Assembly (NCBI RefSeq): GCF_002979555.1
Contig: NZ_PCOZ01000008.1
Coordinates: 124,001 to 188,000 of the forward strand
DNA length: 64,000 nucleotides
Direction of reading: 5' to 3'
Source: Pseudomonas sp. MYb60
GTDB taxonomy: Bacteria > Pseudomonadota > Gammaproteobacteria > Pseudomonadales > Pseudomonadaceae
Shown: piece after piece, positions 30,918 through 39,730 of the stretch
Position numbering within the stretch: position 1 is the first letter of the stretch
Layout: every line of letters begins with the position of its first letter
Translations under genes and position numbers: made by a program
Notes under the pieces: generated by a model
Told to the model about the DNA's origin: nothing
What the model saw: only the letters and a program-made list of their open reading frames with translations
The model's database searches: none

Positions 30918-31457
30918 TCAGCGCGACGCCGGGGTCCGGATTTCACCGCTGGCCAATCGTGAAGCACTGTTGCCGACAGGGTCCTCGGCATTGAGGTCAG
31001 CGCCTCTGGCCTTGAGTGCGTCCAGCAATTCGACGCGCTTGAACAGCCCGGCGTACATGGCGGCTGTCTGCCCGGCGCCGTTGCGCTGGTCGGGGTTGCA
31101 GCCGGTCGCCAACAGGCGTTGGGCGATTTTCAGCTCGCCCTTGAAGATCGCGCCCATCAGCGCGGTGTTACCGCGTTTGTCCTGCACACAGGCGTCGGCC
31201 CCGGCGCCGAGCAGACGGTCCACAAACGGCGCTTGGCCGTGATAAGTCGCAAGGATCAATGCGGTGTAGCCTTTGTCATCCTGGGTGTTGAGGCTGTAGC
31301 CGGCGTCGATGAAGGCGTCGAGCATGTTCAGGTCGCCGCGGCGGGCGGCGTCGAAGTAGTAGTCCTGCAACTGCGCCTTGAGCGCCACCGGCCCAGGGGA
31401 CTCGGCATGGGCGACAAAGGCCAGCATCGCCATCAGTAAACCGATCGAAATGCGCAT
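30918..31457 (-). CDS. ankB: Periplasmic ankyrin-repeat protein, AnkB-like partner of KatB
   Basis: The 179-residue protein from ATG 31457 has a signal peptide (MRISIGLLMAMLAFVAHA) and four ankyrin repeats, seen as GYTALILATYHGQAPFVDRLL, GNTALMGAIFKGELKIAQRLL and QTAAMYAGLFKRVELLDALK. In P. aeruginosa the homologous ankB lies directly downstream of katB and is needed for full KatB activity, perhaps by protecting the enzyme or helping it fold in the periplasm. The same order occurs here with a 58-base gap. A longer frame to 31505 is not needed. Confidence 0.85.
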   Translation of the reverse strand: MRISIGLLMAMLAFVAHAESPGPVALKAQLQDYYFDAARRGDLNMLDAFIDAGYSLNTQDDKGYTALILATYHGQAPFVDRLLGAGADACVQDKRGNTALMGAIFKGELKIAQRLLATGCNPDQRNGAGQTAAMYAGLFKRVELLDALKARGADLNAEDPVGNSASRLASGEIRTPASR

Positions 31458-31515
31458 GGGTATTCTCCTGCCAAAGGTCGACGCCCTTTCAAGAACGCCG
31501 ACCACACTTTACGGA

Positions 31516-33057
31516 TCAGTCAGTCAGTTTCGCGGCCAGCGCCTTCACGCGCGTCAAGTCGCCCTTGGCGACGTTGGCGACGCCGGCGCCGTATTCCGGG
31601 TCCGCCTTGTAGAGGAACGACAGGATGATGTGCTTGCTCTCGTCATCGGTGGTCGCCAGCGAGCCGCCGAAGTTTTCGATCAAATCCTGACGTTCTTTCT
31701 GACTGTAGGAACGGTACAGATCACCGGCCTGCTTGAAGTTCTGCTCACGCTGGATCTTCGCCTGCTGGGTGCTGCCGCTCAGCGCCGACTGGCTGTAGCG
31801 CGCGGCCTGCGGTTCTTCGCGAGGTTCAAGACGGCTGGGCTGGTAGTTCACGCCGCTGGTGGTCTTGCCGAGGTTCATCGCACCGTCCTGGTTACCGTTG
31901 TTGACGGTCACCCGTGGAGCATTGATCGGCAGCTGCAAGGCATTGGCGCCGAGGCGGTACATCTGTGTATCGGCGTAGGAGAACACCCGGCCCTGGAGCA
32001 GGCGGTCTTCCGACGGCTCGATACCCGGCACCAGGTTGGCCGGGGCCATGGCGACTTGTTCGGTCTCCTGGAACACATTCGCCGGGTTGCGGTTGAGCAC
32101 CATCTGCCCGACCTTGCGCTCTGGCACATTCGGCCAGATCTTGGTGGCGTCCAGTGGGTCGAAGTCGAACGTGGCCAACTCGTCAGGCTTGAGCACCTGC
32201 ACGTACAGGTCCCACTTGGGGAAATCGCCTTTGTTAATGTGGGCCACCAAGTCGCTGGTCATGTGGCTGTAGTCGCGCCCCTGAACCTCGGTGACTTGCT
32301 TGGGATCGAGGTTCTTGATGCCTTGCAGGCTCTTCCAGTGGAACTTGACGTAGTGCACCTGCCCCTTGGCGTTGATCAGCTTGTAGGCGTGTACGCCGTT
32401 GCCGTCCATCTCGCGGTAGCTGGCCGGGGTGCCGGCGTCGGAGTACAGCTCGGTCAGCGTGCGGGTGGCTTCCGGTACATGGGAGAAGAAATCGAAGCGA
32501 CGCGAGTCGTCATCCAGGTTGGTGCGTGGGTCTGGCTTGAAGGCGTGGACCATGTCCGGGAACTTGATGGCGTCGCGGATAAAGAAGGTCGGGAAGTTGT
32601 TGCCTACCAGGTCCCAGTTGCCCTCGGCGGTGTAGAACTTGGTCGCGAAACCGCGCGGATCACGCAGGGTTTCCGGGGAGTGGTTGCCATGGACCACGGC
32701 GGAGAAACGCACGAATACAGGAGTGGCTTCACCGGCAGCAAACACCTTGGCCTTGGTCAAATCGCTGAGGCCGTCGGTCACGGTGAACGTGCCGTGGGCG
32801 CCGGTACCGCGGGCATGGACGACGCGCTCCGGGATGCGTTCACGGTCGAAACGTTGCAGCTTCTGGATCAACTGCACGTCTTGCAGCAGCACCGGGCCAG
32901 TAGCACCGGCGGTTTGCGAGTTCTGGTTATCACCAACGGCGGCACCGTTGTCGCGGGTCAGGTCGGCAGCGTGAACGGACAGGGAAAGCAGGCTGACGGT
33001 CATCAGCACCAGCGCAGATCGCGCCGCTGCAGACCCGCGTTTTATTGGGTTCTTCAT
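31516..33057 (-). CDS. katB: Inducible periplasmic catalase KatB
   Basis: The 513-residue haem catalase from ATG 33057 has a signal peptide (to SLSVHAA), so it should break down hydrogen peroxide in the periplasm. Active-site features are the distal His in ERVVHARGTGAHG, the Asn region of RDPRGFATKFYT and the proximal Tyr in RVFSYADTQMYRLG. Its length equals that recalled for P. aeruginosa KatB. A leader hairpin covers its ribosome site (33066-33108). OxyR control is expected by family but no convincing OxyR site was found. Confidence 0.92.
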   Translation of the reverse strand: MKNPIKRGSAAARSALVLMTVSLLSLSVHAADLTRDNGAAVGDNQNSQTAGATGPVLLQDVQLIQKLQRFDRERIPERVVHARGTGAHGTFTVTDGLSDLTKAKVFAAGEATPVFVRFSAVVHGNHSPETLRDPRGFATKFYTAEGNWDLVGNNFPTFFIRDAIKFPDMVHAFKPDPRTNLDDDSRRFDFFSHVPEATRTLTELYSDAGTPASYREMDGNGVHAYKLINAKGQVHYVKFHWKSLQGIKNLDPKQVTEVQGRDYSHMTSDLVAHINKGDFPKWDLYVQVLKPDELATFDFDPLDATKIWPNVPERKVGQMVLNRNPANVFQETEQVAMAPANLVPGIEPSEDRLLQGRVFSYADTQMYRLGANALQLPINAPRVTVNNGNQDGAMNLGKTTSGVNYQPSRLEPREEPQAARYSQSALSGSTQQAKIQREQNFKQAGDLYRSYSQKERQDLIENFGGSLATTDDESKHIILSFLYKADPEYGAGVANVAKGDLTRVKALAAKLTD

Positions 33058-33065
33058 CGAGGTTT

Positions 33066-33108
33066 CCTCTGGTTTTTTCAATGCACATTCAGTTGTGCTT
33101 GCCAGAGG
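33066..33108 (-). promoter_or_regulatory. Leader hairpin sequestering the katB ribosome site
   Basis: On the minus strand CCTCTGG (33108-33102) is complementary to CCAGAGG (33072-33066), which contains the katB Shine-Dalgarno sequence nine bases before ATG. Between them GCAC and GTGC form an inner stem. The 7-bp outer stem would hide the ribosome site, suggesting translational control or an RNA thermometer. Confidence 0.5.
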
Positions 33109-33344
33109 CTAGTGACCCGGGACGTAGAAGATAAATAGAAAAGCAGTACCCACTCGATTAATAAAATAACCTTGTAAGCCACTGATATCAGGCGTATTTC
33201 GCGCGCGATTGGTGGCACTTTGCAAACTATTTGCGATTTAATGTGTCGATAAAAACTAACAGTGTAAGGGGTTGTGTCGCGCAAGCCCGCTACGACTGAC
33301 TTACACTGAGCACCACCCTTCTCATCTGTAACAAGGAATAACCT

Positions 33345-33761
33345 ATGGGCGTGATCAGTGAGTTCAAGGCCTTCGCGGTCAAAGGTAATGTGGTCGACAT
33401 GGCCGTCGGTATCATCATCGGCGCCGCCTTCGGCAAAATTGTTTCCTCGTTTGTAGGCGACGTGGTAATGCCACCCCTCGGTCTGTTGATCGGCGGTGTG
33501 GACTTCGGTGACCTGGCGGTAACCCTCAAGGCCGCGCAAGGCGATGTGCCGGCCGTGGTGCTGGCGTACGGCAAGTTCATCCAGAGCGTGGTGGACTTCC
33601 TGATCGTCGCGTTTGCGATCTTCATGGGCGTGAAGGCGATCAACCGCCTGAAACGTGAAGAAGCTGTCGCGCCGAAGCTGCCACCGGTACCGACCAAGGA
33701 AGAAGTGTTGCTGGGTGAGATCCGCGATCTGCTCAAGGCACAGAACGACAAGCCGCTTTAA
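33345..33761 (+). CDS. mscL: Large-conductance mechanosensitive channel
   Basis: The 138-residue protein has the MscL architecture: an N-terminal amphipathic helix ([14 protein letters not shown]), the pore-lining first membrane helix [22 protein letters not shown], a short periplasmic loop, the second helix [16 protein letters not shown] and the cytoplasmic helix [14 protein letters not shown]. It opens under membrane tension to release solutes on hypo-osmotic shock. It is a single gene with its own terminator. Confidence 0.97.
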   Translation: MGVISEFKAFAVKGNVVDMAVGIIIGAAFGKIVSSFVGDVVMPPLGLLIGGVDFGDLAVTLKAAQGDVPAVVLAYGKFIQSVVDFLIVAFAIFMGVKAINRLKREEAVAPKLPPVPTKEEVLLGEIRDLLKAQNDKPL

Positions 33762-33780
33762 CCAAGGCCGGCATGACAAA

Positions 33781-33805
33781 GGCGCCCGGTTGGGGCGCCT
33801 TTTTT
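33781..33805. terminator. Terminator between mscL and fpr
   Basis: GGCGCCC and GGGCGCC arms around GGTTG are followed by TTTTTT. It lies one base before the convergent fpr stop codon and ends mscL. Confidence 0.85.
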
Positions 33806-33806
33806 A

Positions 33807-34583
33807 TTACCAGTAATTCTCCACCGCGACCTGTCCAGGACGCCGGCTCAGGCTCAAGTTCATCTCGCGCTGCTTGAGCAGTTGCCGTGTGTCATCGACC
33901 ATCTGCGGGTTGCCGCAGATCAGCACACGGGAGTGTTCCGGGGTGAGTTCGACGCCGGCCGCACGTTCCAGCTCGCCATTTTCAATCAGGGTGGTGATGC
34001 GCCCATTCAGCGCACCCGGCTGTTGCTCGCGGGTCACGATGGGGATGTACGTGAGCTTATGGGCGTACTCGGCCAGGTATTCTCGCTCGCCCAGCGCCGT
34101 GATCAGCGATTGGTAAGCCAGTTCCTTGGCCTCCCGGGCGCTGTAGACCAGCACGATGCGCTCGAATTTCTCCCAGACCTCGAAGTCCTGCAGGATCGAC
34201 AGGAACGGCGCCACCCCGGTGCCCGTGCCCAACAGCCACAAGTCACGCCCGTCGACAAACCGGTTCAAGGTCAGGTACCCCGTGGCCTGACGTTCCACCA
34301 GCAAGGTGTCGCCCACCTGCAAGCGGCTCAGTTCGCTGGTGAACTCACCACCCGGAACCACGATGGAAAAAAAGTCCAGGTGCTCGTCAAACGGTGATGA
34401 CACGATGGAATAGGCGCGCCACACGGTACTGCCATCCGCCTTGGTCACACCCAGGCGCACGAATTGGCCGGCGGTGAACCGAAAGCCGGGATCGCGAGTG
34501 GTGCGCAGCGTGAAGAGGCTGGGGGTCAGCGATTGCACATCGAGCAGGGTCTGCCGGGTAAATTTCTCAGCACTGGCCGTCAT
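33807..34583 (-). CDS. fpr: Ferredoxin--NADP+ reductase
   Basis: The 258-residue FAD enzyme starts at ATG 34583 (MTASAEKFTRQTLLD), giving the normal length of Pseudomonas Fpr. The FAD motif is VWRAYSIVSSPFDEHLDFF, the NADP site begins LLGTGTGVAPFLSIL, and the C-terminal end REMNLSRRPGQ... VENYW carries the terminal aromatic residue. It passes electrons between NADPH and ferredoxin or flavodoxin and supports oxidative-stress responses. In pseudomonads fpr is often controlled by the LysR regulator FinR; no site was assigned here. Confidence 0.93.
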   Translation of the reverse strand: MTASAEKFTRQTLLDVQSLTPSLFTLRTTRDPGFRFTAGQFVRLGVTKADGSTVWRAYSIVSSPFDEHLDFFSIVVPGGEFTSELSRLQVGDTLLVERQATGYLTLNRFVDGRDLWLLGTGTGVAPFLSILQDFEVWEKFERIVLVYSAREAKELAYQSLITALGEREYLAEYAHKLTYIPIVTREQQPGALNGRITTLIENGELERAAGVELTPEHSRVLICGNPQMVDDTRQLLKQREMNLSLSRRPGQVAVENYW

Positions 34584-35041
34584 GGGGAACTCCGTTTTGC
34601 ACAGACGCCTAGTGTCCCTCAAAGAGCGGCGCGCAAACACCGCTGATTTGTACTGGAATTGACCAAGACCCGCGCGATTGCCAGCCACAGGGTGCAATGA
34701 AGTGTTACAGCGGCAAGACATAAGTCCAAACCCCACAGGCACTCGTCAGACAAACTATTTAGCTATTAGCTTATTGGTCACACTTAACCCCTCGAAGTAA
34801 CGCGGTGAATGCAATATCAATCTGACACCAGCTACAACCCCTTATTTCTGCTCTAAAAGTTGCGTGCCCTTTGACAACTTATGCAAAAGAAAAAAAATGT
34901 ACAGCATACATAAGCCGAAAAAGCGCGAGGCCTATAACGTTTTTTTTATTCCACCATGTGGGCAATGTCCTACACTGGTTTCCGTGCAGCGTAGGGATGA
35001 GGACGTACCCACGCCACGTACAAATTCATGGAGATTGACCG
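34584..35041. other. Intergenic region between fpr and ppoR
   Basis: No coding frame is supported in these 458 bases. They must hold the divergent promoters of fpr and ppoR. The part from about 34740 to 34960 is AT-rich. No lux-box palindrome was recognised. Confidence 0.5.
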
Positions 35042-35752
35042 ATGGTGAACTGGCGTAATACTCGGCTCCCCAAACTGGAAGATAAAAACGAGATCACAAG
35101 TGCATTCGAGATGGTTACCCATCACACCTTTGAACTCGGCTTCCCCTACTGTTCCTTTACAATGAGTTCTCAATTACCCAACCATGCAACCAAACCGATC
35201 CAGATCAACAACTATCCCGATGATTGGAATAACGCTTATCAGCAGTCGCACTTCTTCGATGTAGACCCCATTGTTGCCCAATGCAAACGTTCTGTACTGC
35301 CTGTTCTCTGGGCGGAAAAAGCATTCACCGGCACACCGGGTTTGTGGTCCCTGGCCGAATCGCAGGGTGTGCACCTGGCATGGACCCAACCGGTGCATGA
35401 TTTTCAAGGGGTCTACAGCATGCTGACCCTGGGGCGTGGCACCGGCGAGATCAGCCCGCAAGAGTTGTATGAAAAAGCCGGGCAGGTGCTGTGGTTGTGC
35501 CATGCGATGCACGCGGTAGTGGCACAGAAATACGCAGGCGAGCGCGCGCCCCTGCCGGCCTGCAAACTGACGCCGCGGGAAACCGAAATCCTCAAGTGGT
35601 CAGCCATGGGCAAGACCGCCGGCGATATCGCGACAATCCTGTGTTTGTCAGAGCGCACGGTGGGGTTTCACATCAAAAGTACGTTCAACAAATTGGGAGT
35701 CAACAACAAGATAGCCGCTGTGCTGTGCGCCTCCAAAGCGGGGCTGTTTTGA
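35042..35752 (+). CDS. ppoR: LuxR-type quorum-sensing regulator, PpoR-like solo
   Basis: The 236-residue protein has an N-terminal autoinducer-binding domain and a C-terminal helix-turn-helix. Residues matching the acyl-homoserine-lactone contacts of TraR are present: W62, Y66, D75, P76 and W90, with G109. The DNA-binding part reads LTPRETEILKWSAMGKTAGDIA and LSERTVGFHIKSTFNKLGV. No luxI-type synthase lies nearby, so it is a solo. The gene order fpr, this gene, rlmG, cio fits what I recall around P. putida ppoR, whose product binds 3-oxo-C6-HSL. GGAG precedes the ATG at 35042. Confidence 0.8.
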   Translation: MVNWRNTRLPKLEDKNEITSAFEMVTHHTFELGFPYCSFTMSSQLPNHATKPIQINNYPDDWNNAYQQSHFFDVDPIVAQCKRSVLPVLWAEKAFTGTPGLWSLAESQGVHLAWTQPVHDFQGVYSMLTLGRGTGEISPQELYEKAGQVLWLCHAMHAVVAQKYAGERAPLPACKLTPRETEILKWSAMGKTAGDIATILCLSERTVGFHIKSTFNKLGVNNKIAAVLCASKAGLF

Positions 35753-35911
35753 CCGATGTGCAAACACCGCATGTAATCCCCCCGGAAAAAACGTAACATT
35801 TACGGCCAATTCTGAGTGATGTCGCCGCCCCCTGGGTCGCTTCGCAGTTCACTCAGGCGGTTTGCCCGGCAACCGCCGAACACCCATCGATGACCCAGAG
35901 CCTCCCCCGCC

Positions 35912-37036
35912 ATGCCCCTGCTCGAAAGCCCCTTCGCCCAGCTCGATCTGATTCGCCAGCCTGAACAGCACAACGATCCGCTGCAAGCCTTCGACGCCGC
36001 CGACGAGTACCTGCTCAGCCATCTGGCCCAACAGCAGCCCAGCGCTGCCACCCGCGTGCTGGTCCTCAATGACAGCTTCGGCGCACTGGCAGCCAGTCTT
36101 CAAGGCCAGGTGCAGGTGACTTCCAGCGGCGACTCGTTCCTGGCGGCCCAAGGGCTGGAGAAAAATCTGGTGCGCAACGGCAAGGCCTTTGACGCTGTGC
36201 CATTCCTTCCTGCCAGCCAACACCCGGAAGGGCCGTTCGACCGCGTGCTGATCCGCGTGCCCAAAACCCTCGCCCTGCTGGAAGAGCAGTTGATTCGCCT
36301 GCAAGGCCAACTCGCTCCAGGCGCCGAAGTGATCGCCGGCGCGATGATCAAGCACCTGCCACGGGCGGCGGGCGACTTGCTGGAGCGCTACATCGGGCCG
36401 ATGCAGGCTTCGCTGGCGGTGAAAAAGGCGCGCCTGCTGATCGCGACCGTCGAGGACCGCCCGACCGCCGTGTCGCCCTACCCGACCCGCTATACCCTCG
36501 ACACACCGGCCATCGCATTGCTCAACCACGCCAACGTGTTCTGCCGCGAAGGCCTGGACATCGGCACCCGCGCCTTCTTGCCGCACCTGCCGAAAAACCT
36601 GGGCAGCGCCCGCGTGGCGGACCTGGGATGCGGCAACGGCGTGTTGGCGATCGCCAGCGCGCTGCAAAACCCCGATGCCCACTACACCTTGGTGGACGAG
36701 TCCTACATGGCCGTTCAATCGGCGCAGGAGAACTGGCAGGCGGCCGTGGGCGAGCGCGACGTTACGGTCCGCGCTGCCGATGGTTTGGCCGGCCAGGAAG
36801 CCGACTCCCTCGATGTGGTGCTGTGCAACCCGCCGTTCCATCAGCAGCAAGTGGTCGGCGATTTCCTCTCCTGGCGTATGTTCCAGCAGGCCCGCGAAGC
36901 CCTGGTGGTGGGCGGCGCACTGTATATAGTCGGCAACCGTCACTTGGGCTATCACGCCAAATTGGCGCGCCTGTTCAGAGGCGTCGAGCAAGTCGCCGCC
37001 ACGCCCAAATTCGTCATCCTCAAGGCGCGCAAATAA
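35912..37036 (+). CDS. rlmG: 23S rRNA (guanine-N2) methyltransferase RlmG
   Basis: The 374-residue protein matches RlmG in length and plan: a degenerate N-terminal methyltransferase-like domain and a C-terminal catalytic Rossmann domain with the AdoMet motif VADLGCGNGVLAIAS and the N2-guanine motif DVVLCNPPFHQQ. RlmG methylates G1835 (E. coli numbering) of 23S rRNA. RsmC, the 16S enzyme with the same fold, is the alternative; length and context favour RlmG. It is a single gene facing the cio operon. Confidence 0.88.
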   Translation: MPLLESPFAQLDLIRQPEQHNDPLQAFDAADEYLLSHLAQQQPSAATRVLVLNDSFGALAASLQGQVQVTSSGDSFLAAQGLEKNLVRNGKAFDAVPFLPASQHPEGPFDRVLIRVPKTLALLEEQLIRLQGQLAPGAEVIAGAMIKHLPRAAGDLLERYIGPMQASLAVKKARLLIATVEDRPTAVSPYPTRYTLDTPAIALLNHANVFCREGLDIGTRAFLPHLPKNLGSARVADLGCGNGVLAIASALQNPDAHYTLVDESYMAVQSAQENWQAAVGERDVTVRAADGLAGQEADSLDVVLCNPPFHQQQVVGDFLSWRMFQQAREALVVGGALYIVGNRHLGYHAKLARLFRGVEQVAATPKFVILKARK

Positions 37037-37067
37037 AAAAACCCTGCTTCTCTCGCGAAAAGCAGGG
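37035..37067 (-). terminator. Terminator of the cio operon
   Basis: On the minus strand CCCTGCTT and AAGCAGGG arms around TTCGCGAG-like loop bases are followed by a run of T (37041-37035). It lies 34 bases beyond the DUF2474 stop, overlapping the rlmG stop codon. Confidence 0.8.
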
Positions 37068-37101
37068 CTGAAAAGCCGGGCCGCAAAGCCCGGATGGGAT
37101 G

Positions 37102-37269
37102 TCAGTGGGTGGTCAGGCCGGCCGCATTCATGAACATGCGCATCAGGCTGGCCACGACAAACAGGGCCAGCACGCTGCCGGTCCAGATCATCGCCAGCCA
37201 CCCCAGGCGCCGCCACAACGGCTGTTTCTCGGCCTGTTCAATTTCGTGCAACGTAGGTTTGCCGGACAT
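37102..37269 (-). CDS. DUF2474 small membrane subunit of the cyanide-insensitive oxidase
   Basis: A 55-residue frame starts at ATG 37269, 12 bases after the cioB stop. It reads MSGKPTLHEIEQ, then LWRRLGWLAMIWTGSVLALF as one membrane helix, then MFMNAAGLTTH. Length, the WRRLGW entry and position match DUF2474 proteins that accompany CioAB oxidases, in the way CydX accompanies CydAB. It is probably a structural subunit of the oxidase in the inner membrane. It is easily missed because it is under 60 codons. Confidence 0.85.
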   Translation of the reverse strand: MSGKPTLHEIEQAEKQPLWRRLGWLAMIWTGSVLALFVVASLMRMFMNAAGLTTH

Positions 37270-37281
37270 GCTGCGACCCTC

Positions 37282-38289
37282 CTAGTGATAACCGTCTTCG
37301 TGGGTGACCTTGCCGCGGAACACGTAGTAGCTCCAGAACGTGTAGCCCAGGATGAACGGGATGATGAACAACGTGCCCACCAGCATGAAGCCCTGGCTCT
37401 GCGGCGGTGCGGCAGCGTCCCAGATCGACACGGAGGGTGGAATGATGTTCGGCCACAAGCTGATGCCCAACCCGCTGTAGCCAAGGAAGATCAGCACCAG
37501 CGTCAGCAGGAACGGCGTGTAGTGCGCATTACGCGCCACGGCGCGGATCAGCCCGTACAAGGTCACCAGCACCAGGATCGGCACGGGCAGGAACCAGAAC
37601 AGATTCGGCAAGGTAAACCAGCGCGAGGCGATTTCCGGGTGAGTCAGCGGGGTCCAGATGCTGACGATACCTATCACGGCCAGCAACGCGTAAGCCAATG
37701 GCCGCCCCAGGTTGTGCATCTTTTCCTGCAACGGGCCTTCAGTCTTCATGATCAGCCAGGTGCAGCCCAGCAAGGCGTATGCCACGATCAGCGCCACGCC
37801 GCAGAACATCGTGAACGGCGTGGCCCAATCCAGCGAACCACCGGCAAACTGGCGATCCACCACCGGAATGCCATCAATGAACGCCCCCAACGCCACGCCC
37901 TGGAAGAACGTCGCCGCCAGCGAGCCACCGATGAACGCCTTGTCCCACAGGTGACGCTTGTGGTCCTTGGCCTTGAAACGGAACTCGAAGGCCACACCGC
38001 GGAAGATCAGCCCGATCAGCATCAGGATCAGCGGCAGGTACAACGCCGACAACACCACCGAATAAGCCAGCGGGAATGCGCCGAACAACGCCGCGCCCCC
38101 CAATACCAGCCAGGTCTCGTTACCGTCCCACACGGGGGCGACGGTGTTCATCATCACGTCACGGTCGACTTTGCCGGGAATAAACGGAAAGAGGATGCCG
38201 ATACCCAGGTCGAAGCCGTCCATCACCACGTACATCATGATGCCGAAGATGATGATCACGGCCCAGATCAGCGGAAGATCAATACCCAT
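37282..38289 (-). CDS. cioB: Cyanide-insensitive ubiquinol oxidase subunit II
   Basis: The 335-residue membrane protein from ATG 38289 (MGIDLPLIWAVIIIFGIMMYVVMDGFDLG) is a CydB/CioB subunit with about eight to nine helices; GFDLGIGILFPF and WDGNETWLVLGGAALFGAFP are the standard signatures. It pairs with CioA to form the quinol oxidase. Its start codon is one base beyond the cioA stop, indicating translational coupling. The longer frame to 38391 lies inside cioA and is rejected. Confidence 0.93.
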   Translation of the reverse strand: MGIDLPLIWAVIIIFGIMMYVVMDGFDLGIGILFPFIPGKVDRDVMMNTVAPVWDGNETWLVLGGAALFGAFPLAYSVVLSALYLPLILMLIGLIFRGVAFEFRFKAKDHKRHLWDKAFIGGSLAATFFQGVALGAFIDGIPVVDRQFAGGSLDWATPFTMFCGVALIVAYALLGCTWLIMKTEGPLQEKMHNLGRPLAYALLAVIGIVSIWTPLTHPEIASRWFTLPNLFWFLPVPILVLVTLYGLIRAVARNAHYTPFLLTLVLIFLGYSGLGISLWPNIIPPSVSIWDAAAPPQSQGFMLVGTLFIIPFILGYTFWSYYVFRGKVTHEDGYH

Positions 38290-38290
38290 C

Positions 38291-39730
38291 TCAATGCCCC
38301 TTGTGCTGGATGTCGTCATGGTCGTTGTCGGTGCCATCATCGGCAGCGGACAACGGACGCGCTGGGGTGCGTTTCTGGCCAGGCCCGCCATGGGTTGGCT
38401 CGGTGGTGTCGTGGCTCACAGGGCCTTTGCGCACCAGGCGCATCATGTAGCCCAGGCCCGCGCCGAACAGCGCGAAGTACACCACCACGAACAACACCAG
38501 GGTGATAGTCATCTGCGCCAGGCTATGCCCGGAGGACGCATCCGCCGTGCGCATCAAGCCGTAGACCACCCACGGCTGGCGGCCGATTTCGGTGGTGAAC
38601 CAGCCGGCAAGAATCGCGATCAGGCCGGATGGCCCCATCCACAACGCCAGGTACAGGAACGGCTTGGACGTATACAACCGATCGCCCTTGCGCAGCCAGA
38701 GGCTGAACAGACCCGTGAAGATCATCAGGAAACCCAGCCCGACCATGACCCGGAACGACCAGAACACGATGGTCGAGTTGGGACGGTCCTCAGGCGGGAA
38801 CTCCTTGAGCGCCGGCACCTGTTTGTCCAGGGAGTGGGTGAGAATCAGGCTGCCCAGGTACGGAATTTCCACCGCGTACTTGGTTTTTTCTGCCTTCATG
38901 TCCGGCCAGCCGAACAGGATCAACGGGGTCGGCTCGTTGCCGACATTCTCCCAGTGGCCTTCGATCGCGGCGATTTTCGCCGGCTGGTGCTTCAGGGTGT
39001 TGAGACCATGGAAGTCACCGATCACCGCCTGGATAGGCGCAACGATCAACGCCATCCACATCGCCATCGAGAGCATCTTGCGGATCGCCGGGCTGTCCTT
39101 GCCACGCAGCAGGTGCCACGCCGCCGAGGAGCCGACGAAGAACGCCGTGGCCACGAACGCCGCCGTGGCCATGTGTGCCAGGCGATACGGGAACGACGGG
39201 TTGAACACCACGGCAAACCAATCGGTGGGAATTACACGCCCGTCGATGATTTCAAAGCCCTGGGGCGTCTGCATCCAGCTGTTGGACGAGAGGATCCAGA
39301 ACGTCGAGATCAACGTACCGATGGCCACCATCACGGTGGAGAAGAAGTGCAGGTTGCGCCCGACCTTGTTCCAGCCGAACAGCATCACACCAAGGAAACC
39401 GGCCTCGAGGAAGAAGGCCGTGAGCACTTCGTATGTCAGCAGCGGCCCGGTGACGGCGCCGGCGAAGTCCGAGAAGCGGCTCCAGTTGGTGCCAAACTGA
39501 TAGGCCATGACCAACCCGGAGACCACGCCCATGCCGAAGTTGACGGCAAAGATCTTCGACCAGAAATGGTAGAGGTCACGGTAGGTGTCGTTATGGGTCT
39601 TGAGCCACAAGCCTTCCAGCACCGCAAGGTAACTGGCCAGGCCGATGGTGATCGCCGGGAACAGGATGTGGAACGAGATGGTGAATGCAAATTGAATTCG
39701 GGCGAGATCTAGCGCCTCCAAACCGAACAT
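38291..39730 (-). CDS. cioA: Cyanide-insensitive ubiquinol oxidase subunit I
   Basis: The 479-residue protein from ATG 39730 (MFGLEALDLARIQFAFTISFHILFPAITIG) is the haem-bearing quinol-oxidising subunit. The axial His in SFHILFPA, the GxxxG-rich helices and the QPWVVYG segment after GWFTTEIGR are visible; the quinol loop is short, as in CioA rather than E. coli CydA. The enzyme reduces oxygen without pumping protons and tolerates cyanide. A perfect Anr/Fnr box lies 157 bases upstream; Anr is known to repress cioAB in P. aeruginosa. Confidence 0.95.
   Translation of the reverse strand: MFGLEALDLARIQFAFTISFHILFPAITIGLASYLAVLEGLWLKTHNDTYRDLYHFWSKIFAVNFGMGVVSGLVMAYQFGTNWSRFSDFAGAVTGPLLTYEVLTAFFLEAGFLGVMLFGWNKVGRNLHFFSTVMVAIGTLISTFWILSSNSWMQTPQGFEIIDGRVIPTDWFAVVFNPSFPYRLAHMATAAFVATAFFVGSSAAWHLLRGKDSPAIRKMLSMAMWMALIVAPIQAVIGDFHGLNTLKHQPAKIAAIEGHWENVGNEPTPLILFGWPDMKAEKTKYAVEIPYLGSLILTHSLDKQVPALKEFPPEDRPNSTIVFWSFRVMVGLGFLMIFTGLFSLWLRKGDRLYTSKPFLYLALWMGPSGLIAILAGWFTTEIGRQPWVVYGLMRTADASSGHSLAQMTITLVLFVVVYFALFGAGLGYMMRLVRKGPVSHDTTEPTHGGPGQKRTPARPLSAADDGTDNDHDDIQHKGH

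Noticed and set aside
33130..33200. OxyR site upstream of katB
   Set aside because: An ATAG element is present, but the other three tetranucleotides match at only about half the positions, so it is not reported as a feature.
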